NCBI RefSeq assembly: GCF_014201315.1
Contig: NZ_JACHDY010000001.1
Coordinates: 434,001-498,000 of the forward strand
Direction of reading: 5' to 3'
DNA length: 64,000 bases
Origin: Edaphobacter lichenicola
GTDB lineage: Bacteria > Acidobacteriota > Terriglobia > Terriglobales > Acidobacteriaceae
The position numbers and the translations under genes are program-made. Under the pieces are notes generated by a model. It was given only the letters and a program-made list of their open reading frames with translations, searched no databases and was not told the origin of the DNA. This document shows, piece after piece, positions 44,141-52,873 of the stretch (within the stretch, counting starts at the first letter, position 1; each line of letters opens with the position of its first letter).

Positions 44141-45112
44141 TTAGTGGGTGGGTGCCGGGGGAGGTACGAGTTGCTGGGTTGGCGCGGGCGAGAGATCGTG
44201 GGCTACGTACTGATCTAAAAATCGGGTGATGCTTTGAGCGTAGAGACGGTCGGGTGAGGGGAGTTCTGGTTTGGGAAGTTCTGGGGAAGGGAGTTCTACG
44301 GTGAGTTTGGGATCGGCGGCGGTGCGAAAGCTTTGGTCGGGTGAGTTGCTGCGGGAGAGGAGGAGCTTGGGGGTTTTGAGGGTGGAGAGTGGTGCGGCGA
44401 GGGGGAACTGCTCGTGAAATAGGAGGCGGACGGGGAGGAGACGGGCGCGGGGGTCGCGCTGGGCTATGGGGAGGAGGTCGGCGTGGGGGGCGTCGAGGAT
44501 GAGGGCGGGGATTGTGGTGTGGTTTGCTGCGAGTTGGGCGGCGAGGGACGCTCCTACGCCGGTTCCGTAGGGGATGATTTGTTGGGCGGGGATGGCTCGG
44601 GAGTTGGTGAGGTACTGCCAGGCGGAATCGGCGTCGTGGGCCATGTTTTGTTGATTGGGGCGCGTGGTTGCGCTCTGGCCGTAGCCGCGGTAGTCGAAGG
44701 CGAAGACGTTGAGGCCGACGTTGTGGAGGGCTGCGAGAGTGGCGATGGAGTCAGCCAGAGAGCCGTCGGCGCCGGGAAGGAAGAAGATGGTGGCGTGGGC
44801 GTAGCGGGCGTTGGGGGAGGAGGGAATCCACCAGCCGGTGAGCCGCGGGGTGGCGGACTCGTCGGGGCCGAAGCGGATGAGCTCGTAGGGGATGCCTGCG
44901 ATGGAGGTTGGAGCGGCAGACGTGCGGGTTGGGTGGAGGACGAACTGCCACTGGCCTTGATAGAAGAGGAGGCAGAGGGTGAGATAGCCGCAGACGAGGG
45001 CCGCGATGATGGTTAGGGCGATGGCCTTGACGAGCCAGAGAGGGCTTACGACTTCAGGCTGGGCGTTGGTTGGCGGGGTGCGCTTGCTGGGCTTCGGCGT
45101 GGGGCGGGGCAT
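44141..45112 (-). CDS. Alpha/beta-hydrolase-like membrane-anchored protein without canonical nucleophile
   Basis: A 323-residue protein with one N-terminal membrane helix (LVKAIALTIIAALVCGYLTL) and an alpha/beta hydrolase fold: oxyanion region IFFLPGADGSLADSIA, NVFAFDYRGYGQSATTRPNQ and the nucleophile elbow IIPYGTGVGASLAAQL. The elbow reads G-T-G-V-G, where the family has G-x-S-x-G, so the serine is replaced by glycine. The later acid/histidine segment (LLLSRSNSPDQSFRTAA) also lacks an obvious GxxD/H. It may be a binding or scaffold protein, or use a different nucleophile. Near the C-terminus there are Pro-Glu-Leu-Pro repeats (VELPSPELPKPELPSPD) from slippage-prone DNA. It starts close to and diverges from the Rieske gene. 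Confidence 0.75.
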   Translation of the reverse strand: MPRPTPKPSKRTPPTNAQPEVVSPLWLVKAIALTIIAALVCGYLTLCLLFYQGQWQFVLHPTRTSAAPTSIAGIPYELIRFGPDESATPRLTGWWIPSSPNARYAHATIFFLPGADGSLADSIATLAALHNVGLNVFAFDYRGYGQSATTRPNQQNMAHDADSAWQYLTNSRAIPAQQIIPYGTGVGASLAAQLAANHTTIPALILDAPHADLLPIAQRDPRARLLPVRLLFHEQFPLAAPLSTLKTPKLLLSRSNSPDQSFRTAADPKLTVELPSPELPKPELPSPDRLYAQSITRFLDQYVAHDLSPAPTQQLVPPPAPTH

Positions 45113-45210
45113 GAGTCAGGCTTCTGTATCGACTTTAGCATTCGGGGTGAGGGGGCTGAGTCGATTTGGCGAGAGCTAGGCTCTAACATGGAGATGGCGG
45201 AGGATTTCGA

Positions 45211-45522
45211 GTGGCGCAGTGGGTGAGGTTGTGTGGGGTGGCGGAGGCTCCGCCGGTGGGACGGGTGATGGAGGCCGAGGTAGAGGGCGTCGCGATTTGC
45301 CTGGCGAATGTGAATGGGGAGCTGTCGGCGCTGGATAATGTGTGTCCGCATCGGCAGGGGCCGCTGGGACAGGGTTGGATTGAGGGGGAAGCGGTGGTGT
45401 GCCCGTGGCACTCGTGGGCTTTCAACGTGAAGACTGGGCTGGCGGAGTATCCGGCCGATGAGAGGGTGGAGGTGTTTCCGTTGCGTGTGGAAGGCGAGGA
45501 TGTTCTGGTGGATATTGAGTAG
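45211..45522 (+). CDS. Rieske [2Fe-2S] ferredoxin-like protein
   Basis: A 103-residue soluble Rieske protein. The cluster ligands appear in VCPHRQGPLGQGWIEGEAVV (Cys-x-His) and VVCPWHSWAFNVKTG (Cys-x2-His). Proteins of this size (NirD or dioxygenase ferredoxin type) carry electrons in the cytoplasm to an oxygenase or reductase; no such partner is adjacent. The GTG start at 45211 has GGAGG 7 bases upstream. It diverges from the alpha/beta-hydrolase-like gene. A role in nitrite reduction is possible but no nirB lies near. Confidence 0.88.
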   Translation: MAQWVRLCGVAEAPPVGRVMEAEVEGVAICLANVNGELSALDNVCPHRQGPLGQGWIEGEAVVCPWHSWAFNVKTGLAEYPADERVEVFPLRVEGEDVLVDIE

Positions 45523-45659
45523 CGATCCGTTTGGGGAATCAAGGTCGGAACGTCACGGATATTTTGGAGATATATGTTTCTAACCCACAAGACGGCAGGC
45601 TAAGCTGCATCTACTGACAGACCATTCGAAGGAGTGGCTGGTTGAGAGGGAGTTCTGCC

Positions 45660-45782
45660 ATGAAGTTGCGTTCGTTGTTTCTCGCTGTCGTTGCGTTCGT
45701 TGTTCTTGCGGGCGCTGTAGTGCCTGCCAACGCGTCTACCCGACATCATCGTCGTCATCACCATCACCATCATCACAGCTAG
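45660..45782 (+). CDS. Secreted His-rich 40-residue peptide, putative metal binder
   Basis: A 40-codon gene with a convincing signal peptide (KLRSLFLAVVAFVVLAGAVV then PANA, an Ala-x-Ala cleavage site) and a mature tail STRHHRRHHHHHHHS with nine histidines in 15 residues. GGGAG lies 8 bases upstream of the ATG and a terminator follows 21 bases after the stop, so it forms a complete short transcription unit. The tail would chelate Ni, Zn, Cu or Co in the periplasm. No homologue is recognised. It is too short for many annotation programs. It stands between the Rieske gene and carA. Confidence 0.7.
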   Translation: MKLRSLFLAVVAFVVLAGAVVPANASTRHHRRHHHHHHHS

Positions 45783-45803
45783 AGTTTGAACAGAATGTGA
45801 ATA

Positions 45804-45830
45804 GGCTCGGCCATTGTGCCGAGTCTTTTT
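45804..45830 (+). terminator. Rho-independent terminator after the His-rich peptide gene
   Basis: GGCTCGGC pairs with GCCGAGTC (7 Watson-Crick pairs and one G-T) around a 6-base loop and is followed by TTTTT. It isolates the small gene from carA. Confidence 0.85.
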
Positions 45831-45916
45831 GCGTGCCAGGGGATTTGCCTGCGATCGGCGTTTTGCATCGTCAATGCTGATAGAATCTATTAAATCCACT
45901 CCAGACAGGAGAGGCA

Positions 45917-47056
45917 ATGCAGGCAATACTGGCGCTGGAAGATGGGCGCGTTTTTCGGGGTAAGAGTTTTGGCGCGCGGGCGGAATGCTCGGGCGAGGTG
46001 GTCTTCAATACATCACTGACCGGCTATCAGGAGATCTTTACCGATCCCTCCTATGCGGGTCAGATCGTGGTTTTGACAAATCCACATATTGGGAACTATG
46101 GGACGACGCCGAGCGATGCGGAGTCGAAGAAGCCGTTTATCGAGGGTTTGGTGACGCGGGAGTTTTCGCCGATGAGCTCGAACTGGCGTTCGACGCAGGT
46201 GGCGGATGAGTATCTTGAGCGCTATGGCGTGCCGGTGATCGGCGAGATTGATACGCGTGCGGTGGTGCGGCATCTGCGGGCGAATGGTGTGATGCGCGGG
46301 GTGATTGCGTCGGGGGAGAATCTTGATGTCGATGCGCTAGTGGCAAAGGCGCGATCGATACGCAAGATGGATGGGACGGACCTGGCGAGCGTCGTGAGCA
46401 CGAAGGTTGCGTATGAGTGGGATGCGAACGAGCCGAAGAATCAGACGGGCGATACGCTGCTGACTGCGGCGCTCGGTGAAGACGTGAAGCAGATGCATGT
46501 GGTCGCGTATGACTTCGGGATCAAGGAAAATATTCTGCGGATGCTGACGCGGGAGAACTGCCGGGTGACGGTGGTTCCGGCGAAGACCTCGGCTGCGGAT
46601 GTGCTGGCGATGGAGCCGGATGGAGTGTTCTTCTCGAATGGACCCGGGGATCCCGAGCCGCTTGAGTACGCCGTTGAGAATGTGAGGGAGCTGCAGGGGA
46701 AGAAGCCGATCTTCGGGATTTGCCTGGGACATCAGATCTTTGGGCTGGCGCTGGGTGGCAAGACTTATAAGCTGAAATTTGGACACCATGGCGGGAACCA
46801 CCCGATCATGAATCATCAGACGGGCAAGGTGGAGATTACCGCGCAGAATCATAACTTCAATGTTGATCCTGATTCGCTGCCGGACGACGTTGAGAAGACG
46901 CATACGAATTTGAACGATCAGACGCTGGCTGGGTTGAGGCACAAGACGGCCCCGATGTTCAGTGTGCAGTATCACCCGGAGGCTAGTCCGGGGCCGCATG
47001 ACTCGCATTATCTATTCAAGGATTTTCGGAAGATGATGGAAGAGTGGAAGAAGTAG
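45917..47056 (+). CDS. carA: Carbamoyl-phosphate synthase small subunit
   Basis: CarA releases ammonia from glutamine for carbamoyl phosphate, precursor of arginine and pyrimidines. The 379-residue protein starts with [15 protein letters not shown] and the [20 protein letters not shown] motif of the N-terminal domain; the class I glutamine amidotransferase domain has [10 protein letters not shown], the nucleophile motif [16 protein letters not shown] and the His-Glu pair in [13 protein letters not shown]. All catalytic residues are present. AGGAGAGG precedes the ATG by a few bases. The partner carB lies downstream but is separated by a REP-flanked transposase gene. Hairpin 47068-47087 lies 11 bases after the stop and could affect read-through to carB. 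Confidence 0.97.
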   Translation: MQAILALEDGRVFRGKSFGARAECSGEVVFNTSLTGYQEIFTDPSYAGQIVVLTNPHIGNYGTTPSDAESKKPFIEGLVTREFSPMSSNWRSTQVADEYLERYGVPVIGEIDTRAVVRHLRANGVMRGVIASGENLDVDALVAKARSIRKMDGTDLASVVSTKVAYEWDANEPKNQTGDTLLTAALGEDVKQMHVVAYDFGIKENILRMLTRENCRVTVVPAKTSAADVLAMEPDGVFFSNGPGDPEPLEYAVENVRELQGKKPIFGICLGHQIFGLALGGKTYKLKFGHHGGNHPIMNHQTGKVEITAQNHNFNVDPDSLPDDVEKTHTNLNDQTLAGLRHKTAPMFSVQYHPEASPGPHDSHYLFKDFRKMMEEWKK

Positions 47057-47062
47057 GTTTTT

Positions 47063-47133
47063 GAAAGGGCGCGGCTTTAGCCGCGCCGATTGATGCGAGA
47101 GAAACGGGGGCTTTAGCCCCTGAGGGAATGCAT
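47063..47133 (+). repeat. REP pair at left side of the RAYT gene
   Basis: Two hairpins with TTTA loops: GGCGCGGC with GCCGCGCC (47068-47087) and GGGGC with GCCCC (47107-47120). The unit starts GAAAGGG and ends TGAGGGAATGCAT, which overlaps the transposase start codon. It is the mirror of the unit at 47571-47642. Confidence 0.9.
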
Positions 47134-47677
47134 GATACCGAAGCGGGAGGTAGCTACCAGGAATGGACAAACCTACTTCGTCACTTCTAACACGGCTGGA
47201 CGGAAGCCGTTCTTCAGACATGAACGATGGGCACGGCTTTTCATTCAGATGTTGTATGAATATGGGCCAGCAAGATTTTTGATCCACGGCTTTGTGGTGA
47301 TGCCCGATCACTTTCATCTTTTGATTACTCCGCAAGAGAGTTTAGAGCTTGCGGTGCAATGCATCAAAGGCGGATTTTCGTTTAGGGCGAAGAAGGAATT
47401 CGATTGGTCCGGAGATGTTTGGGTTGCAGGTTTCTCTGACCATCGGATTCGGGACTATGAGGATTTTGAAGTGCATCAACGGTATATCGCGAAGAATCCG
47501 GTTGAGGCTCGGTTGGCGGAACGGGCAGGGGACCATGCGTATTGTTCCGCGAATGGACAGTTCGAATTGGATGCATTCCCTCAGGGGCTAAAGCCCCCAC
47601 TCGCGGTGATGGCAGACGGCGCGGCTAAAGCCGCTCCCTTTCAAGACAAGAGCGGTGACCAAGGGAATGAAACGTAG
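47132..47677 (+). CDS. REP-associated tyrosine transposase (RAYT, IS200-like Y1)
   Basis: A 181-residue HUH-type transposase of the RAYT group. It has the His-x-His metal motif in VVMPDHFHLLITPQ, the conserved start REVATRNGQTYFVTSNTAGR and the catalytic tyrosine region EVHQRYIAKNPVEA, where Y is followed by the NPVEA box typical for RAYTs. RAYTs are thought to process or spread REP palindromes in trans and are usually single-copy domesticated genes. The gene is framed by inverted REP pairs; its start overlaps the left REP end and its last about 35 residues (FPQGLKPPLAVMADGAAKAA) are encoded by the right REP pair. It has invaded or settled between carA and carB. Confidence 0.9.
   Translation: MIPKREVATRNGQTYFVTSNTAGRKPFFRHERWARLFIQMLYEYGPARFLIHGFVVMPDHFHLLITPQESLELAVQCIKGGFSFRAKKEFDWSGDVWVAGFSDHRIRDYEDFEVHQRYIAKNPVEARLAERAGDHAYCSANGQFELDAFPQGLKPPLAVMADGAAKAAPFQDKSGDQGNET
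47571..47642 (-). repeat. REP pair at right side of the RAYT gene (inverted)
   Basis: Reverse-complement counterpart of 47063-47133. On the - strand it reads GAAAGGGAGCGGCTTTAGCC to CTGAGGGAATGCAT, with the same TTTA-loop stems, of which the outer one has a mismatch. The spacer between the two hairpins differs in sequence from the left copy. It lies inside the 3' coding end of the transposase gene. Confidence 0.9.
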
Positions 47678-47738
47678 CGGATGGTGCAGCCATTCAACGC
47701 ATGAGTAGCAACGAAGCGCAAAGACGAAAAGGGTAAAG

Positions 47739-50700
47739 ATGCCACGCAGGAATGACATCGCGAAGATTCTGGTGATCGGCTCGGGGCCGATTGTGATTGG
47801 TCAGTCGGCGGAGTTTGATTACTCCGGGACGCAGGCTTGTAAGGCGCTGAAGGCCGAGGGGTATGAGGTGGTGCTGGTGAACTCGAACCCGGCGTCGATC
47901 ATGACCGATCCTGAGGTTGCGGATAGAACATACATTGAGCCGTTGACTGCTGCTTATCTTGAGGAGATTCTTCGCGTCGAAAAGGAGATGCTTGATCCGG
48001 ATGGGTTGGGCACGAAGGGTAAGTTCGCGGTGCTGCCTACTGTGGGCGGACAGACGGCGCTGAATCTTGCGGTGGATCTGGCGGATTCGGGTGTGCTGGA
48101 TAAGCTGGGGATTGAGCTGATCGGCGCGAAGCTGGAGGCGATCAAGAAGGCCGAGGACCGGCTGCTGTTCAAAGACGCGATGACGAAGATCGGGCTGGAT
48201 ATGCCGCGGTCTGCGTTGATCAATAATCTTCGCGATGGGTTGGAGTTTGCAGCGAAGATCGGATTTCCGGTGGTGATTCGGCCTTCGTTTACACTGGGCG
48301 GTTCGGGTGGTGGGATCGCTTACAACCGCGAGGAGTTGATGGAGATTCTTTCGCGTGGGCTGGACCTATCGCCCGTGCATGAGTGTCTGCTCGAAGAGAG
48401 TGTGCTGGGTTGGAAGGAGTATGAGCTCGAGGTGGTACGGGACCTGAAGGATAACGTCATCATCATCTGCTCGATTGAAAACTTCGACCCGATGGGCGTG
48501 CATACGGGCGATTCGATTACGGTGGCCCCGGCGCAGACATTGACCGATCGCGAGTACCAGGCGATGCGGGATGCGGCGATTCGTGTGATTCGCGAGATCG
48601 GCGTGGAGACGGGCGGGAGCAATGTGCAGTTCGCGGTGAATCCGCTGAACGGGCGCATGACGGTGATTGAGATGAATCCGCGGGTGTCGCGTTCGTCGGC
48701 ACTGGCGAGTAAGGCTACGGGCTTTCCGATTGCGAAGATTGCAGCGCGGCTGGCGGTCGGGTACACGCTCGATGAGATTCAGAATGACATTACGAAGGCC
48801 ACGCCTGCTTGTTTTGAGCCGACGATCGACTATGTCGTGGTGAAGATTCCGAAGTGGCAGTTTGAAAAATTTCCTGGTGCGGATGAGGTTCTGGGGCCGC
48901 AGATGAAGTCGGTCGGTGAGGTGATGGCGATCGGCAGGACCTTCAAGGAAGCAATGATGAAGGCGGTGCGGTCGCTGGAGACGGGTAAGAAAGCTACGGC
49001 GGATGAGATTGAGCCGCGGCGGTTGACGCAGAGGTTGGTGACTCCGCATCCGGAGCGATTGAACTACGTTCGGTATGCGTTTGAGCGCGGGATGACGGTG
49101 CGTGAGGTTGCACGTATGACCTCGATGGATCCGTGGTTCCTGTATCAGATGAAGCAGATTACGGATGAGATCAAGGCGGTTGGCGGGGTGCCGATGGCGG
49201 AGGTGACGGCGGAGCAGCTTCGCGCGGCGAAGCGGATGGGGATCTCGGATGAGAGGCTGGCGGCGAGCTGGGGTTTGACTGGCGCGGAGGGTACGGCGGC
49301 GGTGCGGGCGCTGCGGAAGAAGCTGAACGTGATGCCGGTGTACAAGATGGTGGATACGTGCGCGGGTGAGTTTGAGAGCTACACGCCTTATCTGTATAGC
49401 TGCTACGACGAGGAAGATGAAGCGGCGCCGACGAAGAGGAAGAAGATTCTGATTCTGGGGAGCGGGCCGAATCGGATTGGGCAGGGGATTGAGTTCGATT
49501 ACTGCTGCTGCCATGCTGCGTTTGCGCTGCGTGAGGATGGGTACGAGACCATCATGGTGAACTGCAATCCGGAGACGGTGTCGACCGACTATGACACGAG
49601 TGACAGGCTGTACTTTGAGCCCCTGACGCTCGAGGATGTGCTGGGCGTGTATGAGCACGAGGCTACTTCTGGTGCGGAGATCGGCATGATCGTGCAGTTT
49701 GGCGGACAGACGCCGCTGAATCTTTCGCTGCCGCTGAAGAAGGCCGGGGTGCCGATTATTGGGACGTCGCCGGAGTCGATCGATCTGGCGGAGGATCGCA
49801 AGCGGTTTGGAAAGCTGATTGACGAGTTGAAGATTCCGCAGCCTGAGGGCGCGATGGCTACGAGTGTGGAAGAGGCTGTGGCTGGCGCGAATCGTGTCGG
49901 ATATCCGGTGCTGGTGCGGCCCTCGTATGTGCTGGGTGGACGCGCGATGGTGATCGCGTATGACGATGAGGCGATTGTGCGGTATATGTCGACGGCGATT
50001 GAGTACTCGCAGGAGCGGCCGGTGTTGATCGACCACTTCCTGGAAGATGCGGTGGAGTGCGATGTGGATGCGCTGTGCGATGGCGACGATGTGGTGATCG
50101 CTGGGATTATGCAGCACATCGAAGAGGCGGGGATTCACTCCGGGGACTCTTCCTGCGTGCTGCCTGCGGTTGATTTGAGCGATGACGTGCTGAGGATGAT
50201 TCGCGAGTACACGCGCAAGCTGGCGATGGCGTTGAGCGTGCGGGGCCTCGTGAATATTCAGTTTGCGATTCAGCGGGGAATTGTTTACGTGATCGAGGTG
50301 AACCCTCGGGCTTCGCGGACGGTGCCCTATGTTTCGAAGGCGACGGGGATTCCGCTGGCGAAGATTGCATCGCGGATTATGGTGGGACGGAAGTTGAAGG
50401 AGTTGTTGCCGGAGCAGACGGCAAGCGGCAAGGATCTGGAGACGGGCTCGCACTACTTTGTGAAGTCGCCGGTGTTTCCGTGGGGCAAGTTCCCTGGAGT
50501 CGATACGGTGCTTGGTCCGGAGATGAAGTCTACGGGCGAGGTGATGGGTGTCGCGGATAACTTCGGCGAGGCGTTTGCCAAGGCGCAGATCGCCGCGGGG
50601 CAGGTGCTTCCGCTGCAGGGAACGGTGTTTCTCAGCGTCAACGATCACGATAAGGAAGGCGCGGTGCGGCTGGCGCGCGATTTTGTGGAGATGGGATTTC

Positions 50701-51053
50701 ACCTGGTGGCCACGCACGGCACGGCTCTTGTGCTGGAACAGGCGGGGCTGCAGCCGGAGCGCGTCTACAAGGTGAAGGAGGGACGGCCGAATGTGGTCGA
50801 TCTCATCAAGGGAGACCGGATTCACCTGATCGTGAATACGCCGCATGGGCAGGATACGTTCTTCGATGAGAAGGCGATTCGACGGGCCGCGGTGATGGCG
50901 CGGATTCCGACGATCACGACGCTGGCAGCGGCACGGGCAGCGGCTGAGGGTATCTCCGCGCTGCAGGAGGGCACGTTGAGTGTTGTTGCGCTGCAGACGC
51001 TTCACGCGAACAGGATTGCGGGCGAGGTCAAAGCTGTTGCTGCTGTGAGATAG
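47739..51053 (+). CDS. carB: Carbamoyl-phosphate synthase large subunit
   Basis: CarB makes carbamoyl phosphate from ammonia, bicarbonate and two ATP. The 1104-residue protein has the two homologous halves: the first begins [20 protein letters not shown] with ATP-grasp motifs [20 protein letters not shown] and [20 protein letters not shown]; the second begins [20 protein letters not shown] with [20 protein letters not shown] and [20 protein letters not shown]. The C-terminal MGS-like allosteric domain ([32 protein letters not shown]) is complete. Length is slightly above the usual 1070-1080. It is downstream of carA and the RAYT gene; expression may need its own promoter or read-through. No canonical ribosome site stands out before the ATG (AAAGGGTAAAG at 8-18 bases). 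Confidence 0.97.
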   Translation: MPRRNDIAKILVIGSGPIVIGQSAEFDYSGTQACKALKAEGYEVVLVNSNPASIMTDPEVADRTYIEPLTAAYLEEILRVEKEMLDPDGLGTKGKFAVLPTVGGQTALNLAVDLADSGVLDKLGIELIGAKLEAIKKAEDRLLFKDAMTKIGLDMPRSALINNLRDGLEFAAKIGFPVVIRPSFTLGGSGGGIAYNREELMEILSRGLDLSPVHECLLEESVLGWKEYELEVVRDLKDNVIIICSIENFDPMGVHTGDSITVAPAQTLTDREYQAMRDAAIRVIREIGVETGGSNVQFAVNPLNGRMTVIEMNPRVSRSSALASKATGFPIAKIAARLAVGYTLDEIQNDITKATPACFEPTIDYVVVKIPKWQFEKFPGADEVLGPQMKSVGEVMAIGRTFKEAMMKAVRSLETGKKATADEIEPRRLTQRLVTPHPERLNYVRYAFERGMTVREVARMTSMDPWFLYQMKQITDEIKAVGGVPMAEVTAEQLRAAKRMGISDERLAASWGLTGAEGTAAVRALRKKLNVMPVYKMVDTCAGEFESYTPYLYSCYDEEDEAAPTKRKKILILGSGPNRIGQGIEFDYCCCHAAFALREDGYETIMVNCNPETVSTDYDTSDRLYFEPLTLEDVLGVYEHEATSGAEIGMIVQFGGQTPLNLSLPLKKAGVPIIGTSPESIDLAEDRKRFGKLIDELKIPQPEGAMATSVEEAVAGANRVGYPVLVRPSYVLGGRAMVIAYDDEAIVRYMSTAIEYSQERPVLIDHFLEDAVECDVDALCDGDDVVIAGIMQHIEEAGIHSGDSSCVLPAVDLSDDVLRMIREYTRKLAMALSVRGLVNIQFAIQRGIVYVIEVNPRASRTVPYVSKATGIPLAKIASRIMVGRKLKELLPEQTASGKDLETGSHYFVKSPVFPWGKFPGVDTVLGPEMKSTGEVMGVADNFGEAFAKAQIAAGQVLPLQGTVFLSVNDHDKEGAVRLARDFVEMGFHLVATHGTALVLEQAGLQPERVYKVKEGRPNVVDLIKGDRIHLIVNTPHGQDTFFDEKAIRRAAVMARIPTITTLAAARAAAEGISALQEGTLSVVALQTLHANRIAGEVKAVAAVR

Positions 51054-51071
51054 AAAGCGACGGCAGGTGGT

Positions 51072-51557
51072 TTAGTAGGGCTCGCGTGCGAGCTTTGCGC
51101 CGATGGCGTAGCTGATCATGGAGAGGGGGAGCCAGGTGCCGATGAGGAGGCCGTCCCCGCCCATGAGGCCGCTGCCGTGGCGGAAGGTGAAGAAGGTGCG
51201 CCAGAGTTTTTCGACGGCTCCACAGTTTTCGCAGAGGCCTTTGCCGGTGGGCAGCTCGAGCACCCAGACACAGACGATGGAGAAGATGACGAGGCCTGAG
51301 ATCCAGGTGTAGGGTGCGATGTCGTTTTGCAGGAGGCGAGTGACGATCGCTCCGCCGAACAAGGGGATAAGGGCAGCCAGGATGGTGGCTAGCAGCTTGG
51401 GGGTGGCTGAGTCCGGGTCTGGATGATTGAGTGAGAGGACCACGATGACGATGGCCAGCGTGAGGATGGCGATGAGGGTGTGGGTGAGAAACCAGGAGGC
51501 TTCGCGGCCGAGGTCGCCGAGAGATTTGCCTTGCGGGATGTCTCGTCCGTTGGTCAT
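51072..51557 (-). CDS. Small integral membrane protein with CxxC motif, function unknown
   Basis: A 161-residue protein with four predicted membrane helices (FLTHTLIAILTLAIVIVVLS, LLATILAALIPLFGGAIVTR, WISGLVIFSIVCVWVLEL and LIGTWLPLSMISYAIGAKLA). Between helices three and four lies a loop with a CENC motif (PTGKGLCENCGAVEKLWRTF) that could bind metal or be redox-active. The ATG at 51557 was chosen because an earlier TTG has no support. I do not recognise the family. It is convergent with carB (18-base gap), so it shares the 3' region. Confidence 0.6.
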   Translation of the reverse strand: MTNGRDIPQGKSLGDLGREASWFLTHTLIAILTLAIVIVVLSLNHPDPDSATPKLLATILAALIPLFGGAIVTRLLQNDIAPYTWISGLVIFSIVCVWVLELPTGKGLCENCGAVEKLWRTFFTFRHGSGLMGGDGLLIGTWLPLSMISYAIGAKLAREPY

Positions 51558-51648
51558 GGGTACCAAAAGTTAGATTACTGCAATGGGGCTTCGTCGAGAC
51601 GGTATGTTGTTACGTCTTTCGGGGTATGAGGCTGTGGGATGGATCGTT

Positions 51649-51729
51649 GTCCTGCCGGACGGGCCTCCTGCGCGGAGGGCGGTCACTTCGTGACTTGTAT
51701 ACCCCTTCGGTTGGCGCTCCCATTGGTCG
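51649..51729 (+). repeat. Dispersed repeat family R, copy 5
   Basis: Starts GTCCTGCCGGACGGGCCTCC, keeps GCGCGGAGGGCGGTC and CACTTCGTGAC, then GTATACC and a variant right end CATTGGTCG. Unlike the other copies it lies between divergent genes, upstream of the DapA-like gene, not after a stop codon. Confidence 0.85.
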
Positions 51730-51811
51730 CGACGGAGAATGATTCCGACAACAAGAAGAGCTGGCGCAAAACCGGGTACAGCAACGGTGTATTCGCTTTT
51801 AGAATAGAGAG

Positions 51812-52870
51812 ATGCTGCTTGATGGGCTTCAACTACCGCTGACTACGCCGTTCTATCCTGACGGTCGCCTCAATCTCCATAAGCTGGAACACAATGTGGC
51901 GCGCTACTCGAAGACGCCAGCGGCCGGGCTGGTTGCGCTGAGCGAGGTGGGGGAGCCGACTCTGCTGAGTGAGGAGGAGACGCGGCACGTCTTGCGGAGT
52001 GTGGCGACGTCGGCTGCGGCGGAGAAGGTGCTGATCGCTGGAGTGTCGCGGGATAGCGTGGCGGGGACGCTGGAGCTGGCGGAGTCGGCTGCGGCGTTTG
52101 GCTATGATGCGGTGCTGGTGAGGCGGCCTTCAATGCTTCGGGAGAACGGGGGACGGGCGAAGGAGCTGCTGGCTTATTTCCAGGCGGTGGGTGACCGGTC
52201 GGCGCTGCCGGTGGTGTTGTACAGCTCGTCGGCGGAGGATGGCGGGGTGCTGCCTGCCGAAGTTGTGATCGAGCTGGCAGGACACTCGAAGGTTCTTGGG
52301 CTGGTGGATGGTTGGGGGGACCGTGCGCGGATGGAGACGATCAAGACTGGAACCGCTAGCTGTAAGCGCGATGTGATGGTGACTGCGGTGTTTGCTGCAG
52401 TGACTGGTAGGATGCAGCGTCGAAGTGAGGGTGCGGAGGCGAAAGATCTGATTCTGGCGACGGAGTTGATGGATGGGATGCCTGCGGTGGCGACGCCCAT
52501 GAAGATGGTGGAGAAGACGCGAACGAAGGTGGTGGGGTTTCAACTATTGGCTGGAAGAACTGATGGGATGTTGGAGGGTTTGAGGAGTAGTGCCGTGGGC
52601 GCGATGCCGGCGTTTGCGGCGGCTGCTCCGCAGGCCTGCTACGAGGTGCTGGCGGCGTGGAAGGATGGCGATGAGGGATTGGCTGGCGAGAAACAGATGC
52701 GACTGCAAGAGGTTGCGGTAAGGATTGAAAGGCAGATGGGAGTTGCTGGTATCAAGTTTGGGTGTGATTTGAATGGGTACTTCGGAGGGAGGCCGCGTCT
52801 GCCTTTGCTGCCGCTTGGCGGGGAAGAACGGGCCGAGATTGAGGCTTTGATGCAGGGGATGCGGAACTGA
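51812..52870 (+). CDS. DapA-superfamily (DHDPS/NAL-like) protein lacking the Schiff-base lysine
   Basis: A 352-residue TIM-barrel protein resembling dihydrodipicolinate synthase/N-acetylneuraminate lyase (LQLPLTTPFYPDGRLNLHKL, GLVALSEVGEPTLLSEEETR, VLIAGVSRDSVAGTLELAES, GYDAVLVRRPS, LPVVLYSSS). The family makes a Schiff base through a Lys in a GxKD/GIKE strand; here that strand reads VLGLVDGWGD, so the Lys is absent. The Tyr of the triad is present (LYSSS) while the first GTTGE motif reads LSEVGE. It is thus unlikely to be an active aldolase and may be a regulator or a changed enzyme. It starts downstream of repeat copy 5 and ends 3 bases before the convergent cpoB stop. A purine-rich ribosome site (AGAATAGAGAG) precedes the ATG. 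Confidence 0.7.
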   Translation: MLLDGLQLPLTTPFYPDGRLNLHKLEHNVARYSKTPAAGLVALSEVGEPTLLSEEETRHVLRSVATSAAAEKVLIAGVSRDSVAGTLELAESAAAFGYDAVLVRRPSMLRENGGRAKELLAYFQAVGDRSALPVVLYSSSAEDGGVLPAEVVIELAGHSKVLGLVDGWGDRARMETIKTGTASCKRDVMVTAVFAAVTGRMQRRSEGAEAKDLILATELMDGMPAVATPMKMVEKTRTKVVGFQLLAGRTDGMLEGLRSSAVGAMPAFAAAAPQACYEVLAAWKDGDEGLAGEKQMRLQEVAVRIERQMGVAGIKFGCDLNGYFGGRPRLPLLPLGGEERAEIEALMQGMRN

Positions 52871-52873
52871 AGG

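Noticed and set aside
47012..47335. Antisense frame across the carA end and the RAYT start
   Set aside because: Its Gly-Leu-Lys-Pro-Pro stretches come from reading REP DNA; no independent support.
48366..51005. Long - strand open frame opposite carB
   Set aside because: Composition is Arg/His/Leu-rich and shows no motif; carB on the + strand is unmistakable.
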